From the NCBI GenBank assembly GCA_947494715.1, contig CANLWG010000004.1, positions 248,001 to 312,000 of the forward strand: a DNA stretch of 64,000 nt. Reading direction: 5' to 3'. The notes below the pieces were generated by a model. It had not been told where the DNA came from, searched no databases, and saw nothing but the letters and a program-made list of their open reading frames with translations. Below, piece by piece: positions 27,593-36,797 of this stretch. Within the stretch, counting starts at the first letter, position 1. Every line of letters starts with the position of its first letter. The position numbers and the translations under genes are program-made. The stretch comes from an uncultured Flavobacteriaceae bacterium. Lineage in GTDB: Bacteria > Bacteroidota > Bacteroidia > Flavobacteriales > Flavobacteriaceae.

Positions 27593-28279
27593 CTATTCCG
27601 GAAATGTAGCTTTTTGGGAATCAGTAATCCGTCCATCCACCATAGTAAGTTTGCGATCGGCCATATCTGCAAGTTCCTTATTATGGGTAACGATTACAAA
27701 GGTCTGGCCAAATTTATCGCGAAGCTCAAAAAACAATTTGTGCAGATTGTCCGCACTTTCAGAATCCAAATTTCCACTGGGCTCATCCGCAAAAATAATG
27801 GAAGGATCATTTACAAGTGCCCTTGCCACGGCCACCCGCTGCTGCTCACCTCCGGAAAGTTCATTGGGTTTATGGTGGTATCTATCGGACAGGCCAAGGA
27901 AATCCAAAAGTTCTTTGGCTTTTTTTTCTGCTGTTGCCTTAGGTGTGTCTTTGATGAATGCAGGAATACAAACGTTCTCGAGTGCAGTAAACTCAGGAAG
28001 AAGTTGATGAAACTGAAAAATGAAACCAATATGTTCGTTCCGGAACTTGGCGAGTTCTTTATCCGAAAGGCTTGTGGTGTCCACTCCATTTATTAAAAGT
28101 TCGCTGTCCTTTTTATTGGATTGTTCGTCCAAAGTCCCTAATATTTGTAATAATGTAGTTTTACCTGCACCGGAGGCACCTACTATGGAAACAATTTCCC
28201 CTTTATGTATGTTTATATCAACTCCTTTTAAAACTTGGAGTTTCCCATAGGATTTTTGGATATGGACAGCTTTGATCAT
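27593..28279 (-). CDS. LolD-like ABC transporter ATP-binding protein
   Basis: About 228 residues. Walker A is GASGAGKTT, the signature is [15 protein letters not shown], Walker B is [12 protein letters not shown], and the switch His follows in VIVTHN. These place it in the MacB/LolD class that energises lipoprotein release or MacB-type export. I prefer the ATG at 28279 ([12 protein letters not shown]), typical for the family, over the one nine bases upstream. No permease partner is adjacent, which is common for LolD in Bacteroidota. Confidence 0.87.
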   Translation of the reverse strand: MIKAVHIQKSYGKLQVLKGVDINIHKGEIVSIVGASGAGKTTLLQILGTLDEQSNKKDSELLINGVDTTSLSDKELAKFRNEHIGFIFQFHQLLPEFTALENVCIPAFIKDTPKATAEKKAKELLDFLGLSDRYHHKPNELSGGEQQRVAVARALVNDPSIIFADEPSGNLDSESADNLHKLFFELRDKFGQTFVIVTHNKELADMADRKLTMVDGRITDSQKATFPE

Positions 28280-28329
28280 AGATAACATCTAAACGCAGCT
28301 CGAAAGTAAACATTAACCATAACAATGCA

Positions 28330-28375
28330 AAAGCTGTGGAACCTTAATAAAGAAGCTTTCGAATAAAGCTGTGGA
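28330..28375. repeat. Direct repeat AAAGCTGTGGA, two copies 35 bases apart, upstream of folE
   Basis: Identical 11-base copies lie at 28330-28340 and 28365-28375 in the divergent spacer between the ATPase gene and folE. The spacing is close to a multiple of a helical turn, as expected for tandem protein-binding sites, but no regulator is known. Confidence 0.4.
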
Positions 28376-28432
28376 CATAAGTAAACAGAACTTGATATTT
28401 TTGTTTTTGGAACGCTAATAATACGTTAATTT

Positions 28433-28458
28433 GCTGTTCGAAGAATTTAAAGAACAGC
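28433..28458 (+). promoter_or_regulatory. Inverted repeat GCTGTTC/GAACAGC upstream of folE
   Basis: Perfect 7-bp arms around a 12-base AT-rich centre, ending 47 bases before the folE start. A TATTTTTG -7-like box lies upstream at 28396-28403, so the repeat would fall in the leader RNA or act as an operator just downstream of the promoter. Confidence 0.4.
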
Positions 28459-28505
28459 TTTGTTTATATTTTTACAAAAAAAATTGAACAAAAATAAGTA
28501 TAGCT

Positions 28506-29105
28506 ATGGCACCTTATCAAAATCTGGAGGAATACAACTTGGAAATCACGAACGATGTTAAGGAGCGTTTTTCAAAGATTATTTCGGAAATCGGAGAGGA
28601 TGTCGATCGCGAAGGTCTGGTGAAAACGCCGGAAAGGGCCGCCAAGGCCATGTTGTTTCTTACCCAAGGTTACAAACAGGATGCGGCCGCTATCCTCAAA
28701 AGTGCCATGTTCAAGGAATCTTACAACGAAATGGTCATCGTAAAGGACATCGAAATTTATTCATTATGCGAGCACCATATGCTTCCCTTTTTTGGGAAGG
28801 CCCATATCGCCTATATTCCCAATGGGCATATTGTTGGACTAAGCAAGCTTCCGCGCATAGTGGATGTTTTTGCGCGGAGGTTACAGGTCCAGGAGCGTCT
28901 CACCGAACAGGTTTTGGATTGCATTAATGATACATTAAAGCCTCAAGGAGTGGCCGTGGTAATCGAGGCCGCGCATATGTGTATGATGATGCGAGGTGTC
29001 CAAAAACAAAATTCGGTTACCACTACTTCTGGGTTTCGGGGATCCTTTAAGAATGAGGAAACTAGGAACGAGTTTTTAAAACTGATCAGTTCCAACCTTT
29101 CCTGA
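28506..29105 (+). CDS. folE: GTP cyclohydrolase I
   Basis: 199 residues. The zinc-binding and catalytic region [18 protein letters not shown], the segment '[17 protein letters not shown]' and the second Cys in '[11 protein letters not shown]' are canonical. It converts GTP to dihydroneopterin triphosphate in the cytoplasm, the first step toward folate and, via a branch, queuosine. Length and motifs fit the FolE1 homodecamer type. It is transcribed divergently from the LolD-like gene with a 226-base spacer that holds direct and inverted repeats. Confidence 0.97.
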   Translation: MAPYQNLEEYNLEITNDVKERFSKIISEIGEDVDREGLVKTPERAAKAMLFLTQGYKQDAAAILKSAMFKESYNEMVIVKDIEIYSLCEHHMLPFFGKAHIAYIPNGHIVGLSKLPRIVDVFARRLQVQERLTEQVLDCINDTLKPQGVAVVIEAAHMCMMMRGVQKQNSVTTTSGFRGSFKNEETRNEFLKLISSNLS

Positions 29106-29201
29106 TACATTACCCGACATCAAAAACAAAATGGTTTTTTGGAGCTACATTTTCCTTGGCATCCTTATTGCTTTGGAGTAAGTAATGTTTATTTTTAAGT
29201 C

Positions 29202-29504
29202 ATGTCAAAAACCAAGGATAAAAAATACAAAACACTTCTTTTGGGATTGCTGTTCGATGGTATAGGAATGCTTTCTTTTGCGATACCCTTAATTGGTGAC
29301 TTCTCGGATATTATTTGGGCTCCAATTTCTGCCTGGCTTATGACCCGAATGTACAAGGGAAAAATTGGTCAAGCGGCTGCAGTTTTCAACTTTATCGAGG
29401 AGATAATTCCCGGAATGGACATTATTCCCTCATTTACCATAATGTGGTTTTACACCTATGTTTTTAAAGGAAAAGGAAAACGAAACGTAATTGAAACCAA
29501 ATAA
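29202..29504 (+). CDS. Small conserved membrane protein
   Basis: 100 residues with two hydrophobic helices (about residues 12-28 and 32-46) and a conserved-looking tail 'FIEEIIPGMDIIPSFTIMWFYTYVF'. Proteins of this kind recur in Flavobacteriia but I know of no function. It stands alone 96 bases after folE. Confidence 0.75.
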   Translation: MSKTKDKKYKTLLLGLLFDGIGMLSFAIPLIGDFSDIIWAPISAWLMTRMYKGKIGQAAAVFNFIEEIIPGMDIIPSFTIMWFYTYVFKGKGKRNVIETK

Positions 29505-29631
29505 GGGAAATAATGTTCCACTAATCGAACCCTGAACGTCTTCTAAACCTATTGATACCTAGATGTAATCAAGGTTACCTTTTCCAACAGTAAAAATCCT
29601 AACTTTATGCATTCCAAAATAAAATGGATCC

Positions 29632-30852
29632 ATGAATAGGAGAAAGTTTGTTAAAAAGACCACTTTGGTTGCAATGACGGGAATTGTTGGTTGTGATATT
29701 GTTTTTGGTTCGGTTATGCCAGAAGGGTATCAACCACTTTCACTTCAGGACCCTGATCCCTTTAAGCTGTTCGATAAGGACAGGGAAATGGTTGTTTTGA
29801 ACGACAAACCTTGGAATATGGAAGCACAGGCCCATTTACTGGATGATAAGATTACCCCTTCCAAGTATATGTTTATACGCAACAATGGATTGATTCCAGA
29901 GGATATTGATGTAGAAAATTGGGTTTTGACGGTGGATGGAGAATCGGTAAAACAAAACAAAAGTTACTCCTTGCAGGATTTGAAATCCAAATTCCGGCAT
30001 CATACCTATCAATTGACCTTGGAATGTGGGGGAAATGGACGAAGCGAATTTAATCCTCCGGCAAAAGGAAATCAATGGACCATTGGTGCCGTTTCCAGTG
30101 CAGAATGGACCGGGGTAAGGCTCAAGGATATCCTAGAAGATGTTGGCATAAAGGATGATGCAGTGTATTTGGGATATCATGCGGCCGATCTTCATTTAAG
30201 CCGAAATCCAGAAAAAGAACCCATCTCAAGAGGAGTACCTATAGCAAAGGCAATGCAGGACGAGACACTATTGGCCTTTACCATGAACGGAGAGGATATT
30301 CCCTTGGTACACGGCCATCCCTTACGTTTGGTAGCAGGCGGATGGCCAGCTTCTGCCTCTGGAAAATGGATAAACCGTTTGAGCATCAGAAACATAGTAC
30401 ATAATGGCGCCAAAATGGGGGGTAGTTCATATCGGATTCCCTGCGATCCAGTAGCCCCTGGTGAAAAAGTACCCGATGAGGATATGTGCATTATTGAGTC
30501 CATGCCCGTGAAATCTTTAATTACTTACCCAAAATCCGGGGCTATGGTTTCGGAAGGAAAAAAATTGAATATTCGCGGCCATGCTTGGGCAGGGGAATTG
30601 GAAGTGAAAAAAATGGAGTACTCCATTGATTTTGGATCTACTTGGAAAACCTGCATTTTGGAAAAGCCTACCAACCGTTTGGCGTGGCAGCATTTTTCTG
30701 TAAACATCGATTTGCCAAAAAAAGGATATTATGAAATATGGGCCAGGGCCACTGATTCCAAAGGTGTTTCCCAACCCATGCTTCTACCGGGGTGGAATCC
30801 CAAGGGCTATCTAAACAATGCCTGTCATAGGATTGCCGTAAAAGTGGTTTGA
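29632..30852 (+). CDS. Sulfite-dehydrogenase-like molybdopterin oxidoreductase
   Basis: 406 residues of the sulfite oxidase family. The leader MNRRKFVKKTTLVAMTG is twin-arginine-like, as expected for cofactor-loaded export. The Mo-ligand Cys132 is in LECGGNGR, and 'VHGHPLRLVAGGWPASASGKW' is a typical cofactor-binding segment. Residues about 290-400 form the immunoglobulin-like Mo-co dimerisation domain. Together with the membrane-anchored cytochrome c that overlaps its stop codon, it resembles SorAB/SoxCD-type sulfite dehydrogenases that oxidise sulfite to sulfate in the periplasm. Another sulfur or nitrogen oxyanion substrate is possible. Confidence 0.87.
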   Translation: MNRRKFVKKTTLVAMTGIVGCDIVFGSVMPEGYQPLSLQDPDPFKLFDKDREMVVLNDKPWNMEAQAHLLDDKITPSKYMFIRNNGLIPEDIDVENWVLTVDGESVKQNKSYSLQDLKSKFRHHTYQLTLECGGNGRSEFNPPAKGNQWTIGAVSSAEWTGVRLKDILEDVGIKDDAVYLGYHAADLHLSRNPEKEPISRGVPIAKAMQDETLLAFTMNGEDIPLVHGHPLRLVAGGWPASASGKWINRLSIRNIVHNGAKMGGSSYRIPCDPVAPGEKVPDEDMCIIESMPVKSLITYPKSGAMVSEGKKLNIRGHAWAGELEVKKMEYSIDFGSTWKTCILEKPTNRLAWQHFSVNIDLPKKGYYEIWARATDSKGVSQPMLLPGWNPKGYLNNACHRIAVKVV

Positions 30853-31319
30853 TGGGAAATGCGCATAAGACATATAGAAAGCGTGCTCGGAGGCTGTATC
30901 GTATATTGATTGTGGTGAGTGTCCTAGCTCTCATTACGGCTATCGGAGCTTTCTACTTTTACGAGGATGGAAATGGACCGAAAGGCAATCCCGAATATTC
31001 TGACCCCCTAGAGGCAAGAGAGGTGGGACAAATGGAAAAAAGTATCGATTCGGTTTCGGGATTTATCCAAGCACCTGGATTACAGGAGACCATTACCAAT
31101 TGTACCACATGTCATTCGGCCCAACTCGTTACCCAGAATCGCATGACGAAAGAGGGTTGGCTTTCCACGATCCGTTGGATGCAGAAAACCCAAAATTTAT
31201 GGGACTTAGGCGAAAATGAGCCTATTATTTTGGAATATCTGGCCACTAACTATGCCCCTGAGGAAAAGGGCAGGAGGGAAAATTTGGAAGTAGTGGAGTG
31301 GTATGTATTAGAAGAATAA
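30852..31319 (+). CDS. Membrane-anchored monohaem cytochrome c, partner of the Mo enzyme
   Basis: 155 residues. One N-terminal helix (about 14-36) anchors it, and a single haem site CTTCH lies at 84-88. 'NRMTKEGW' after it holds a candidate Met axial ligand. The ATG overlaps the stop of the molybdenum enzyme (TGATG), a strong sign of coupled expression. It would accept electrons from that enzyme and pass them to the respiratory chain, like SorB. I use the ATG at 30852 in preference to the TTG one codon earlier. Confidence 0.88.
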   Translation: MGNAHKTYRKRARRLYRILIVVSVLALITAIGAFYFYEDGNGPKGNPEYSDPLEAREVGQMEKSIDSVSGFIQAPGLQETITNCTTCHSAQLVTQNRMTKEGWLSTIRWMQKTQNLWDLGENEPIILEYLATNYAPEEKGRRENLEVVEWYVLEE

Positions 31320-31345
31320 ATAGCCTTGGTTGAACCGTTGGCTAC

Positions 31346-32245
31346 ATGAATAACAGTATGGAAAAGTATGGAGATGCATTTGTAAACTCCTTTTTGGGAA
31401 CCTTGGATTGGACCTGGAAATCCATCATCTTTGAGGTTCCTTGGTATACCAATTTCTTTTGGGGTATAATTGGTATATCCGTATTGGTATGGCTACTTGA
31501 AATCATGTTCCCTTGGCGTAGGGAGCAACCCATTTTTAGAAAGGATTTTTGGTTGGATGCTTTTTACATCTTTTTCAACTTTTTCATTTTTACCATTGCT
31601 ATAAGCGGGTTCTATAAAATATTGGAATTATTATTTTTAGACTTAGGTATCTCAATTAAAGATTTAACTAATTTACATCTAGAATCTTTACCATTATGGG
31701 TCCAATTATTGATTTTCTTTGTGGTATTGGATTTTGTACAATGGTTTACCCATATCCTTTTGCACAAATATAGCTTCTTATGGCAATTCCATAAAATACA
31801 TCATAGTGTTAAGGAAATGGGTTTCGCCGCCCATATGCGCTACCATTGGATGGAGAACATTCTATACAAACCGTTAAAAACTTTCGGGATTATGCTTTTG
31901 GGCGGGTTTGAGCCGGAACAGGCCTATATAGTTCATTTCGCTGCGATAACTATTGGCCATTTGAACCATGCGAACATAAAACTAACATGGGGGCCCCTGA
32001 AATACGTTTTCAACAACCCGGTCATGCATTTGTATCACCATGCATACACCTTGCCCGAAGACAAATACGGGGTGAATTTTGGGATTAGCCTAAGTATCTG
32101 GGATTACCTGTTTAAAAGCAATTATATCCCTGAGGATAGCGGATCAATACCTTTAGGCTTTAAAGGTGATAAAAATATACCCAAGGGATTCTTTGGACAG
32201 TCCTTCTACGGGTTCTTTAGACGTAAAGGTCTTGAGAAAGAATAA
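31346..32245 (+). CDS. Sterol desaturase/fatty-acid hydroxylase family protein (first copy)
   Basis: 299 residues with four or more membrane helices and the His-rich di-iron motifs HILLH, HKIHHS, HLNH and HLYHH. Members hydroxylate or desaturate lipids in the membrane. The substrate is unknown; bacterial homologues act on ornithine lipids, carotenoids or alkylglycerols. It follows the cytochrome gene by 26 bases and may be in the same transcript. A second, only distantly similar member lies at 47746-48702. Confidence 0.87.
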   Translation: MNNSMEKYGDAFVNSFLGTLDWTWKSIIFEVPWYTNFFWGIIGISVLVWLLEIMFPWRREQPIFRKDFWLDAFYIFFNFFIFTIAISGFYKILELLFLDLGISIKDLTNLHLESLPLWVQLLIFFVVLDFVQWFTHILLHKYSFLWQFHKIHHSVKEMGFAAHMRYHWMENILYKPLKTFGIMLLGGFEPEQAYIVHFAAITIGHLNHANIKLTWGPLKYVFNNPVMHLYHHAYTLPEDKYGVNFGISLSIWDYLFKSNYIPEDSGSIPLGFKGDKNIPKGFFGQSFYGFFRRKGLEKE

Positions 32246-32371
32246 TAGATCCCAAGTTTTATATTTTATTGTCCCATCTTGGTCGGCGTCTTTAGAACGG
32301 GAAATGAAGCTGTTCTTGCAGAAGCGGACATGGACAAGATTTTATTGTTTTCGAAATTGAAACAATATGAA

Positions 32372-34774
32372 TTAATAATTAAGTTTTAATTGCAAAATGA
32401 AATTTCTACCCAAATCGTTAGCGAAAAAACGTTGACGATTCAGGTAATCCCTATAATTGGTATTCAACATATTGTTTATGGTAAGCCTAGTGGTGAGTTT
32501 GGTAGAATTTCCAAGAGGGAATTCCAATTTTGAATTGAAGACCAACACATGGTAAGCTTCCGGAGGAGTATTGATTTCCAATAGAACCTCTTGTTGTTGC
32601 TCCGGCGAGAAAATCATGATATTTGGTGGAAACTCATTCTGCCTGAATAAGTAATTACTTTCTAGGGAAATCTCAAAATCCTGCCATTCCGGTCGGGCGA
32701 ACATTAGCTTGTTCCTGAAATTAGCTGCTGGTATATTGATCAATGCTATATCATTTTCAATATCCTTGCCCTTGACCAGGGAAAATTGATGTTCCGTTCT
32801 CCAACGGTCTGTCCAATCCACATATGCATTGGCATCAAGTCCCAATAACCTAGCATCGGTCTGGCGGTAACCCCAAACTGGAAATGCACCTCGGATGGTA
32901 AATTCTACCCCTGTGGGTTCCAGTAGAATAAAATCCCTAATGAAATTGGCATATGGTTCCAGTGTAAAGCCCCAACGTTCAAAATCCCTTTCCAAGGACA
33001 TTGAAAGTTTATGCGACGTTTCGCTATCAATTCTCAAATCGCCCAACTCAATTCTTGCCGCGGAATGGTGGAGGCCATCACTGAACAATTCCGAAGGATT
33101 GGGTGCACGTTGGGAAAGGGCATAATTGAACCGAAAGATATTTTGATTTCCACCAAAGTATTGCAGACCTGTTGTAGCCGAAAAGTTATGATAGTCAAAT
33201 ACCGGGTTGGTAAGTATTTGATTTCCCGAATTCTCAATGATCAAATCCTGGAATTCCTGATCGTATCCCCGTTCTACCCAACGGGTGTTCAGGTAGAATT
33301 TCTTGGCATCTATTTGGGTGTAGTCATAACGGAAACCTCCGTCGATTAACAACTTGTCCGATATCTGATATTCGCCGATTAAAAAACCGCCTAGATCGTA
33401 CTTCTCATAATCTGGTATAAGACGTCTGACCCCGGTATCCGGATTGGCAAAATTATCCTGATACCTTCCCAAAATTCCGATATGCAATTGGGATTTCCGT
33501 TTTGCGTCCCATTTAAAGTCCGCTCCCAGGGTATGGGTGGTCAATTCCAAATCAATGGATGCCCTATCATCTACCTCTCCGCGACGTATATCAAACTCAA
33601 ATCGCCTGTTTACCTGGATATCGTATTGTAGGTTAAACTTACCCAATTCCTCAAAACGCTTATAGAATTTTAATTTTCCCAAATGGTGGGAGACTTCTTG
33701 CCTTGGATTTTGTAGGTCGTAAGTAAATGGCCTAATAATTTCCGGTTCACCACTATTTATACCACGTTCTAAATCATCTACATTGCCAATATGCGATGTT
33801 CTGAGAATAGCGATTTCCGTATTGTAATAGGAATAGTTGGCATCCCAGCCCCACGTGAACAATTGTTTTCCAAACCGAAGGGAAGCACCAATTTCCTTGA
33901 TTCCGGTATTGGACAATATATAGTCCGGAGCTTCCTGATCACCTAGACGTTTGTAAGAACCTTGTCCCTTTAGAAACCAGCCTTTATCAAAAACCTTGGT
34001 AAGCTCGGAGGTAATATTTCCGCCCCTACCGTTGGACACTCCGTTCAGGATCGTTTTTCCAAAAAGGGTGTCTTTTGAAGGAATCCGGGCTTGTTCCATA
34101 AGAATTACGCCACCAATGGCATCACCTCCATATTGTAGAGCCGCCGCACCCTTGACAACGGAAATTGAACCAGAAGAATTGATATCCACATTTGGCGCAT
34201 GCTCATCGCCCCATTCCATATCCTGCATGCGGACCCCATTGTTTAAAATCAACACGCGGCTCCCATTTAAGCCGTGTATGGCCGGTTTTACGATATTGGC
34301 TCCGGTGTTCAAGGATGAAACCCCGCTTAGTTCCCTTAGTGCATCCCCCAAACTCCCACTGCTAAACTGTTCCAGGGTCTCTAGCCCCAGAACTTCCTCC
34401 TGTGCAGAATTGGTCTTATGGAGGATGGCATCGCCTACCACTTTTACCTCATCCAACTCTTCAAGATGATGTTCCAATTTAACATCCAATTCGGTATTGA
34501 CTTTATTAATTTCTACACTAATAAATTGGGTAACGCATTCTGCATGGGATACTTCCAATTCCAGAAAACCCATACAAAGAGATTTCAATTCAAATTTCCC
34601 CTCCATATCGGTATAGGTAATATTTGTATCGCCCGAAATTTGGACGGCAGCTCCTGTTAGGGCAGTACCATCATGAAAATCAATAACGGTACCCGACAAA
34701 GTATTGGAGCAGTCCTGTGCAATTGTGTTAAGGAATGATACTGCCATGAACAGTACCGTAAACAAAAGTTTCAT
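32372..34774 (-). CDS. TonB-dependent receptor, ZnuD-like (candidate metal importer)
   Basis: 800 residues: a signal peptide (to TIAQ), a carboxypeptidase-regulatory-like domain (about 25-105), a plug (about 110-230, 'KPAIHGLNGSRVLILNNGVRM'), then a 22-strand-type barrel ending in 'LGRNFILQLKLNY'. The segment 'NPSELFSDGLHHSAARIELGD' resembles the His-rich loop of ZnuD-type zinc receptors. It is not SusC-like and has no SusD partner. The next gene in its transcript direction is upstream: a 100-residue protein rich in Cys and His. Zinc or another divalent metal is the likely cargo; this is inference from family resemblance. Confidence 0.8.
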   Translation of the reverse strand: MKLLFTVLFMAVSFLNTIAQDCSNTLSGTVIDFHDGTALTGAAVQISGDTNITYTDMEGKFELKSLCMGFLELEVSHAECVTQFISVEINKVNTELDVKLEHHLEELDEVKVVGDAILHKTNSAQEEVLGLETLEQFSSGSLGDALRELSGVSSLNTGANIVKPAIHGLNGSRVLILNNGVRMQDMEWGDEHAPNVDINSSGSISVVKGAAALQYGGDAIGGVILMEQARIPSKDTLFGKTILNGVSNGRGGNITSELTKVFDKGWFLKGQGSYKRLGDQEAPDYILSNTGIKEIGASLRFGKQLFTWGWDANYSYYNTEIAILRTSHIGNVDDLERGINSGEPEIIRPFTYDLQNPRQEVSHHLGKLKFYKRFEELGKFNLQYDIQVNRRFEFDIRRGEVDDRASIDLELTTHTLGADFKWDAKRKSQLHIGILGRYQDNFANPDTGVRRLIPDYEKYDLGGFLIGEYQISDKLLIDGGFRYDYTQIDAKKFYLNTRWVERGYDQEFQDLIIENSGNQILTNPVFDYHNFSATTGLQYFGGNQNIFRFNYALSQRAPNPSELFSDGLHHSAARIELGDLRIDSETSHKLSMSLERDFERWGFTLEPYANFIRDFILLEPTGVEFTIRGAFPVWGYRQTDARLLGLDANAYVDWTDRWRTEHQFSLVKGKDIENDIALINIPAANFRNKLMFARPEWQDFEISLESNYLFRQNEFPPNIMIFSPEQQQEVLLEINTPPEAYHVLVFNSKLEFPLGNSTKLTTRLTINNMLNTNYRDYLNRQRFFANDLGRNFILQLKLNY

Positions 34775-34834
34775 GAGTTATTCATTAGTTTAGAAATGGC
34801 TTCGATCAAAAAAAATGGGAAGCTTTAGGAGGAT

Positions 34835-35137
34835 CTAAACCATGCTAGGGGGAGGCCTACAATATTTTTTTGCAAAAATACCTTTGAAAATAGGCGATAT
34901 ATGGAAATTATAACTATGCTTTACAGGTAAGAAGACAAAATTGGAAATATCAAAAGTAGTGAGTACAGGTACGGCAAGTTCAGTATTTTGATTTTCAATC
35001 GCCAGTTCACAATATAGGCAGGTCTCAACTTGGTCCCAATCATCTTCCGTATGCGAATACACATGTAAGGCGGAAACTTTGATAAACAACAAAGCCGTGA
35101 AAAAGGCAAACAACCAAATGTTACGATTCTTGGCCAT
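34835..35137 (-). CDS. Small exported Cys/His protein preceding the TonB receptor
   Basis: 100 residues with one N-terminal hydrophobic segment (signal or anchor), then 'HVYSHTEDDWDQVETCLYCE' containing two His and a CxxC pair, and a C-terminal 'YCRPPP'. It lies 60 bases upstream of the receptor start on the same strand. Small proteins of this sort often sit by metal-related TonB receptors in Bacteroidota, so a metal-capturing or sensing role is plausible. No family name is certain. Confidence 0.7.
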   Translation of the reverse strand: MAKNRNIWLFAFFTALLFIKVSALHVYSHTEDDWDQVETCLYCELAIENQNTELAVPVLTTFDISNFVFLPVKHSYNFHISPIFKGIFAKKYCRPPPSMV

Positions 35138-35190
35138 AACCTACAAAATTAACCAAATGGGGTTTTACAAGATAGTTAAATAAACCATAA

Positions 35191-35493
35191 TTATTTAAAA
35201 AGAAACCCGAATCCAAGACGGACCAGCATTTTCTTTTCAAAATTCCAAAAGAATTTGAACTGCCCAAATAACCATCCGAACACCACCAACAAAACTTGAT
35301 AAATAGGAAAGATCAATAGAATACGTACCGTCCAATATATCCAAGCATTTGTTGTTTCCTGTTGAAGACCAATAAAACTTGTAAGAGGGTCCGCAAGTTT
35401 GGCCGCTGTGGAGCCTGTAACGGCAAATACGATAAAAATAACCAGCAACTGAAAATTGGAATCAATGCCCCAGCGCTTTTTTAATTTCTGCAT
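35191..35493 (-). CDS. Small conserved membrane protein (DUF6787-like)
   Basis: 100 residues with two or three helices. 'KLKKRWGIDSNFQLLVIFIVFAVTGSTAAKL' at the start is a pattern I associate with DUF6787 proteins of Flavobacteriia. Function unknown. It is part of a minus-strand set of small conserved proteins next to the serine-synthesis genes. Confidence 0.75.
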   Translation of the reverse strand: MQKLKKRWGIDSNFQLLVIFIVFAVTGSTAAKLADPLTSFIGLQQETTNAWIYWTVRILLIFPIYQVLLVVFGWLFGQFKFFWNFEKKMLVRLGFGFLFK

Positions 35494-35522
35494 TTATCTT
35501 GGATATGGGGCAAATATAATCC

Positions 35523-35981
35523 TTAAATGCGAGGCAACCAAGGTCCTAAACGCTGGTTGTATTTGCGTTGAAAATAGATGAAGTAATTGTACAATTTGTA
35601 ATTTACCTCATAGCCATAATCTATATTCGGATCGTAGTTTATCTGGAGTTCATACAGGTTCGGATTAAAGCGTAGGGGCTGCAATACTCTTTGATTCCAA
35701 TTGATCACCAATATCTGATTACGGTTCTCCAGATAGGGTTGGGAATAAAACCCCTCAGGCCTTGCAATACTATTAAGCCAAAAATTGAATCCGGGTTCTA
35801 TGATAATTACTTCATATTCCGTACTATCACTTGCTATTTCTATCGTATCCCCAACTGTTTTGTTAAAAGCAATCCTTTCTTTATCCGTAATCTCTAGGGC
35901 CTGCTTGGAGCTTTGACAACTACTAAAAGCCACGCCAATTAGAAACAATAGTATTCCAATTTTAAAAATCATTTTTTTCAT
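35523..35981 (-). CDS. DUF6146-like lipoprotein
   Basis: About 152 residues from the ATG at 35981; a longer start at 36008 would place extra polar residues before the signal. A lipoprotein signal (FSSCQ) precedes a globular part with many aromatic residues ('INYDPNIDYGYEVNYKLYNYFIYFQRKYNQRLG'). It resembles the flavobacterial family DUF6146. Function unknown; periplasmic or outer-membrane location expected. It lies in the conserved neighbourhood with DUF937 and the small membrane protein. Confidence 0.78.
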   Translation of the reverse strand: MKKMIFKIGILLFLIGVAFSSCQSSKQALEITDKERIAFNKTVGDTIEIASDSTEYEVIIIEPGFNFWLNSIARPEGFYSQPYLENRNQILVINWNQRVLQPLRFNPNLYELQINYDPNIDYGYEVNYKLYNYFIYFQRKYNQRLGPWLPRI

Positions 35982-36033
35982 AGTCGTAACCTTTTTGTTG
36001 CCCATCAACAGGGATATTAAAAATAAGATACAA

Positions 36034-36063
36034 AAAAGTCGCTCGTATATACGAGCGACTTTT
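36034..36063 (-). terminator. Rho-independent terminator of the DUF937 gene
   Basis: A perfect 30-base palindrome (AAAAGTCGCTCGTAT and its complement). On the minus strand the GC-rich stem CGCTCGT/ACGAGCG is followed by six T, as expected for termination of the gene ending at 36090. The plus strand also shows four T, so weak bidirectional action is possible. Confidence 0.88.
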
Positions 36064-36089
36064 GTTAAATAAGGTTAATGTAATCAGAA

Positions 36090-36722
36090 CTACTTTTTGA
36101 AGAGTCCTCCCAACAATCCACCAAGTCCACCACTTTTCTTGTTACTGCCCATGACCATACCTGCCACATCGTCCAATACGCTACCATCACCATCCGCATC
36201 AATAAGGCTCATGATCAAACTTTGGTTTTGTTGCGGCTGACCGCCCAACATACTTCCCAATAAACTGTTTATTCCATTGGCATCGTTCACATTGCCGCTG
36301 TTCCTTTCCCTGCCTAGGTATCCCATTACGATAGGGGCCGCAATTTTAAGGATATTGGCAATGGCACCTGCATCCAAGCCGGATTTCTGGCTCAATGCAT
36401 TTTCTACCTGTGGCTGCTTGTTTCCGAGCACATGGCCCAAGATCCCAGCACCGTCATCCATTACGGATTGGTCTACACCACCACCAAAAAGGCCTCCTAA
36501 ATCATCCAGGATACTGCCATTATGTTTATTTGAGAGTGCGTTCATAAGACCTTCCACTCCCTGTGGAGAAGAAGCATTTTTCTTCATGGCGCCCAATAAA
36601 AGTGGCATGGCCATGCTAAGAACATCGGCGGTCTTGCTTTCGGGTTGTCCGGTTTGTCCGGCCACCCCGTTAATTAGTTGTTTGCCCATAGGGCTGTTTA
36701 GTAAATCTAATAATCCAGACAT
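36090..36722 (-). CDS. DUF937 (YidB-like) protein
   Basis: 210 residues, rich in Gly, Asn and Gln, with repeated amphipathic 'LL/MA' segments ('LLDLLNSPMGKQLINGV', 'AIANILKIAAPIVMGYLG' and 'DDVAGMVMG'). This matches DUF937, a family of unknown function. The C-terminal 'GGLGGLLGGLFKK' is low complexity. No signal peptide is seen. A strong terminator follows. Confidence 0.85.
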   Translation of the reverse strand: MSGLLDLLNSPMGKQLINGVAGQTGQPESKTADVLSMAMPLLLGAMKKNASSPQGVEGLMNALSNKHNGSILDDLGGLFGGGVDQSVMDDGAGILGHVLGNKQPQVENALSQKSGLDAGAIANILKIAAPIVMGYLGRERNSGNVNDANGINSLLGSMLGGQPQQNQSLIMSLIDADGDGSVLDDVAGMVMGSNKKSGGLGGLLGGLFKK

Positions 36723-36797
36723 GTTATAGTTAATTTTAAAATGGACTCGTAATGTACAAAAACTGTACTAATCCAATCGTCCTTCTGGAAAATAAAC

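Noticed and set aside
27614-28096. 160-codon plus-strand ORF
   Set aside because: Antisense to the LolD-like ATPase gene; no recognisable protein.
29131-29181. Very short hydrophobic ORF (16 codons) after folE
   Set aside because: No ribosome-binding signal, promoter or terminator that would support it; too short to judge.
32246-32371. Broken gene between the sterol desaturase and TonB receptor genes
   Set aside because: Short frames here show no similarity to either neighbour or to any family I recognise; the 126 bases are treated as a convergent spacer.
33996-34469. 157-codon plus-strand ORF
   Set aside because: Antisense to the TonB receptor; composition is that of a shadow frame.
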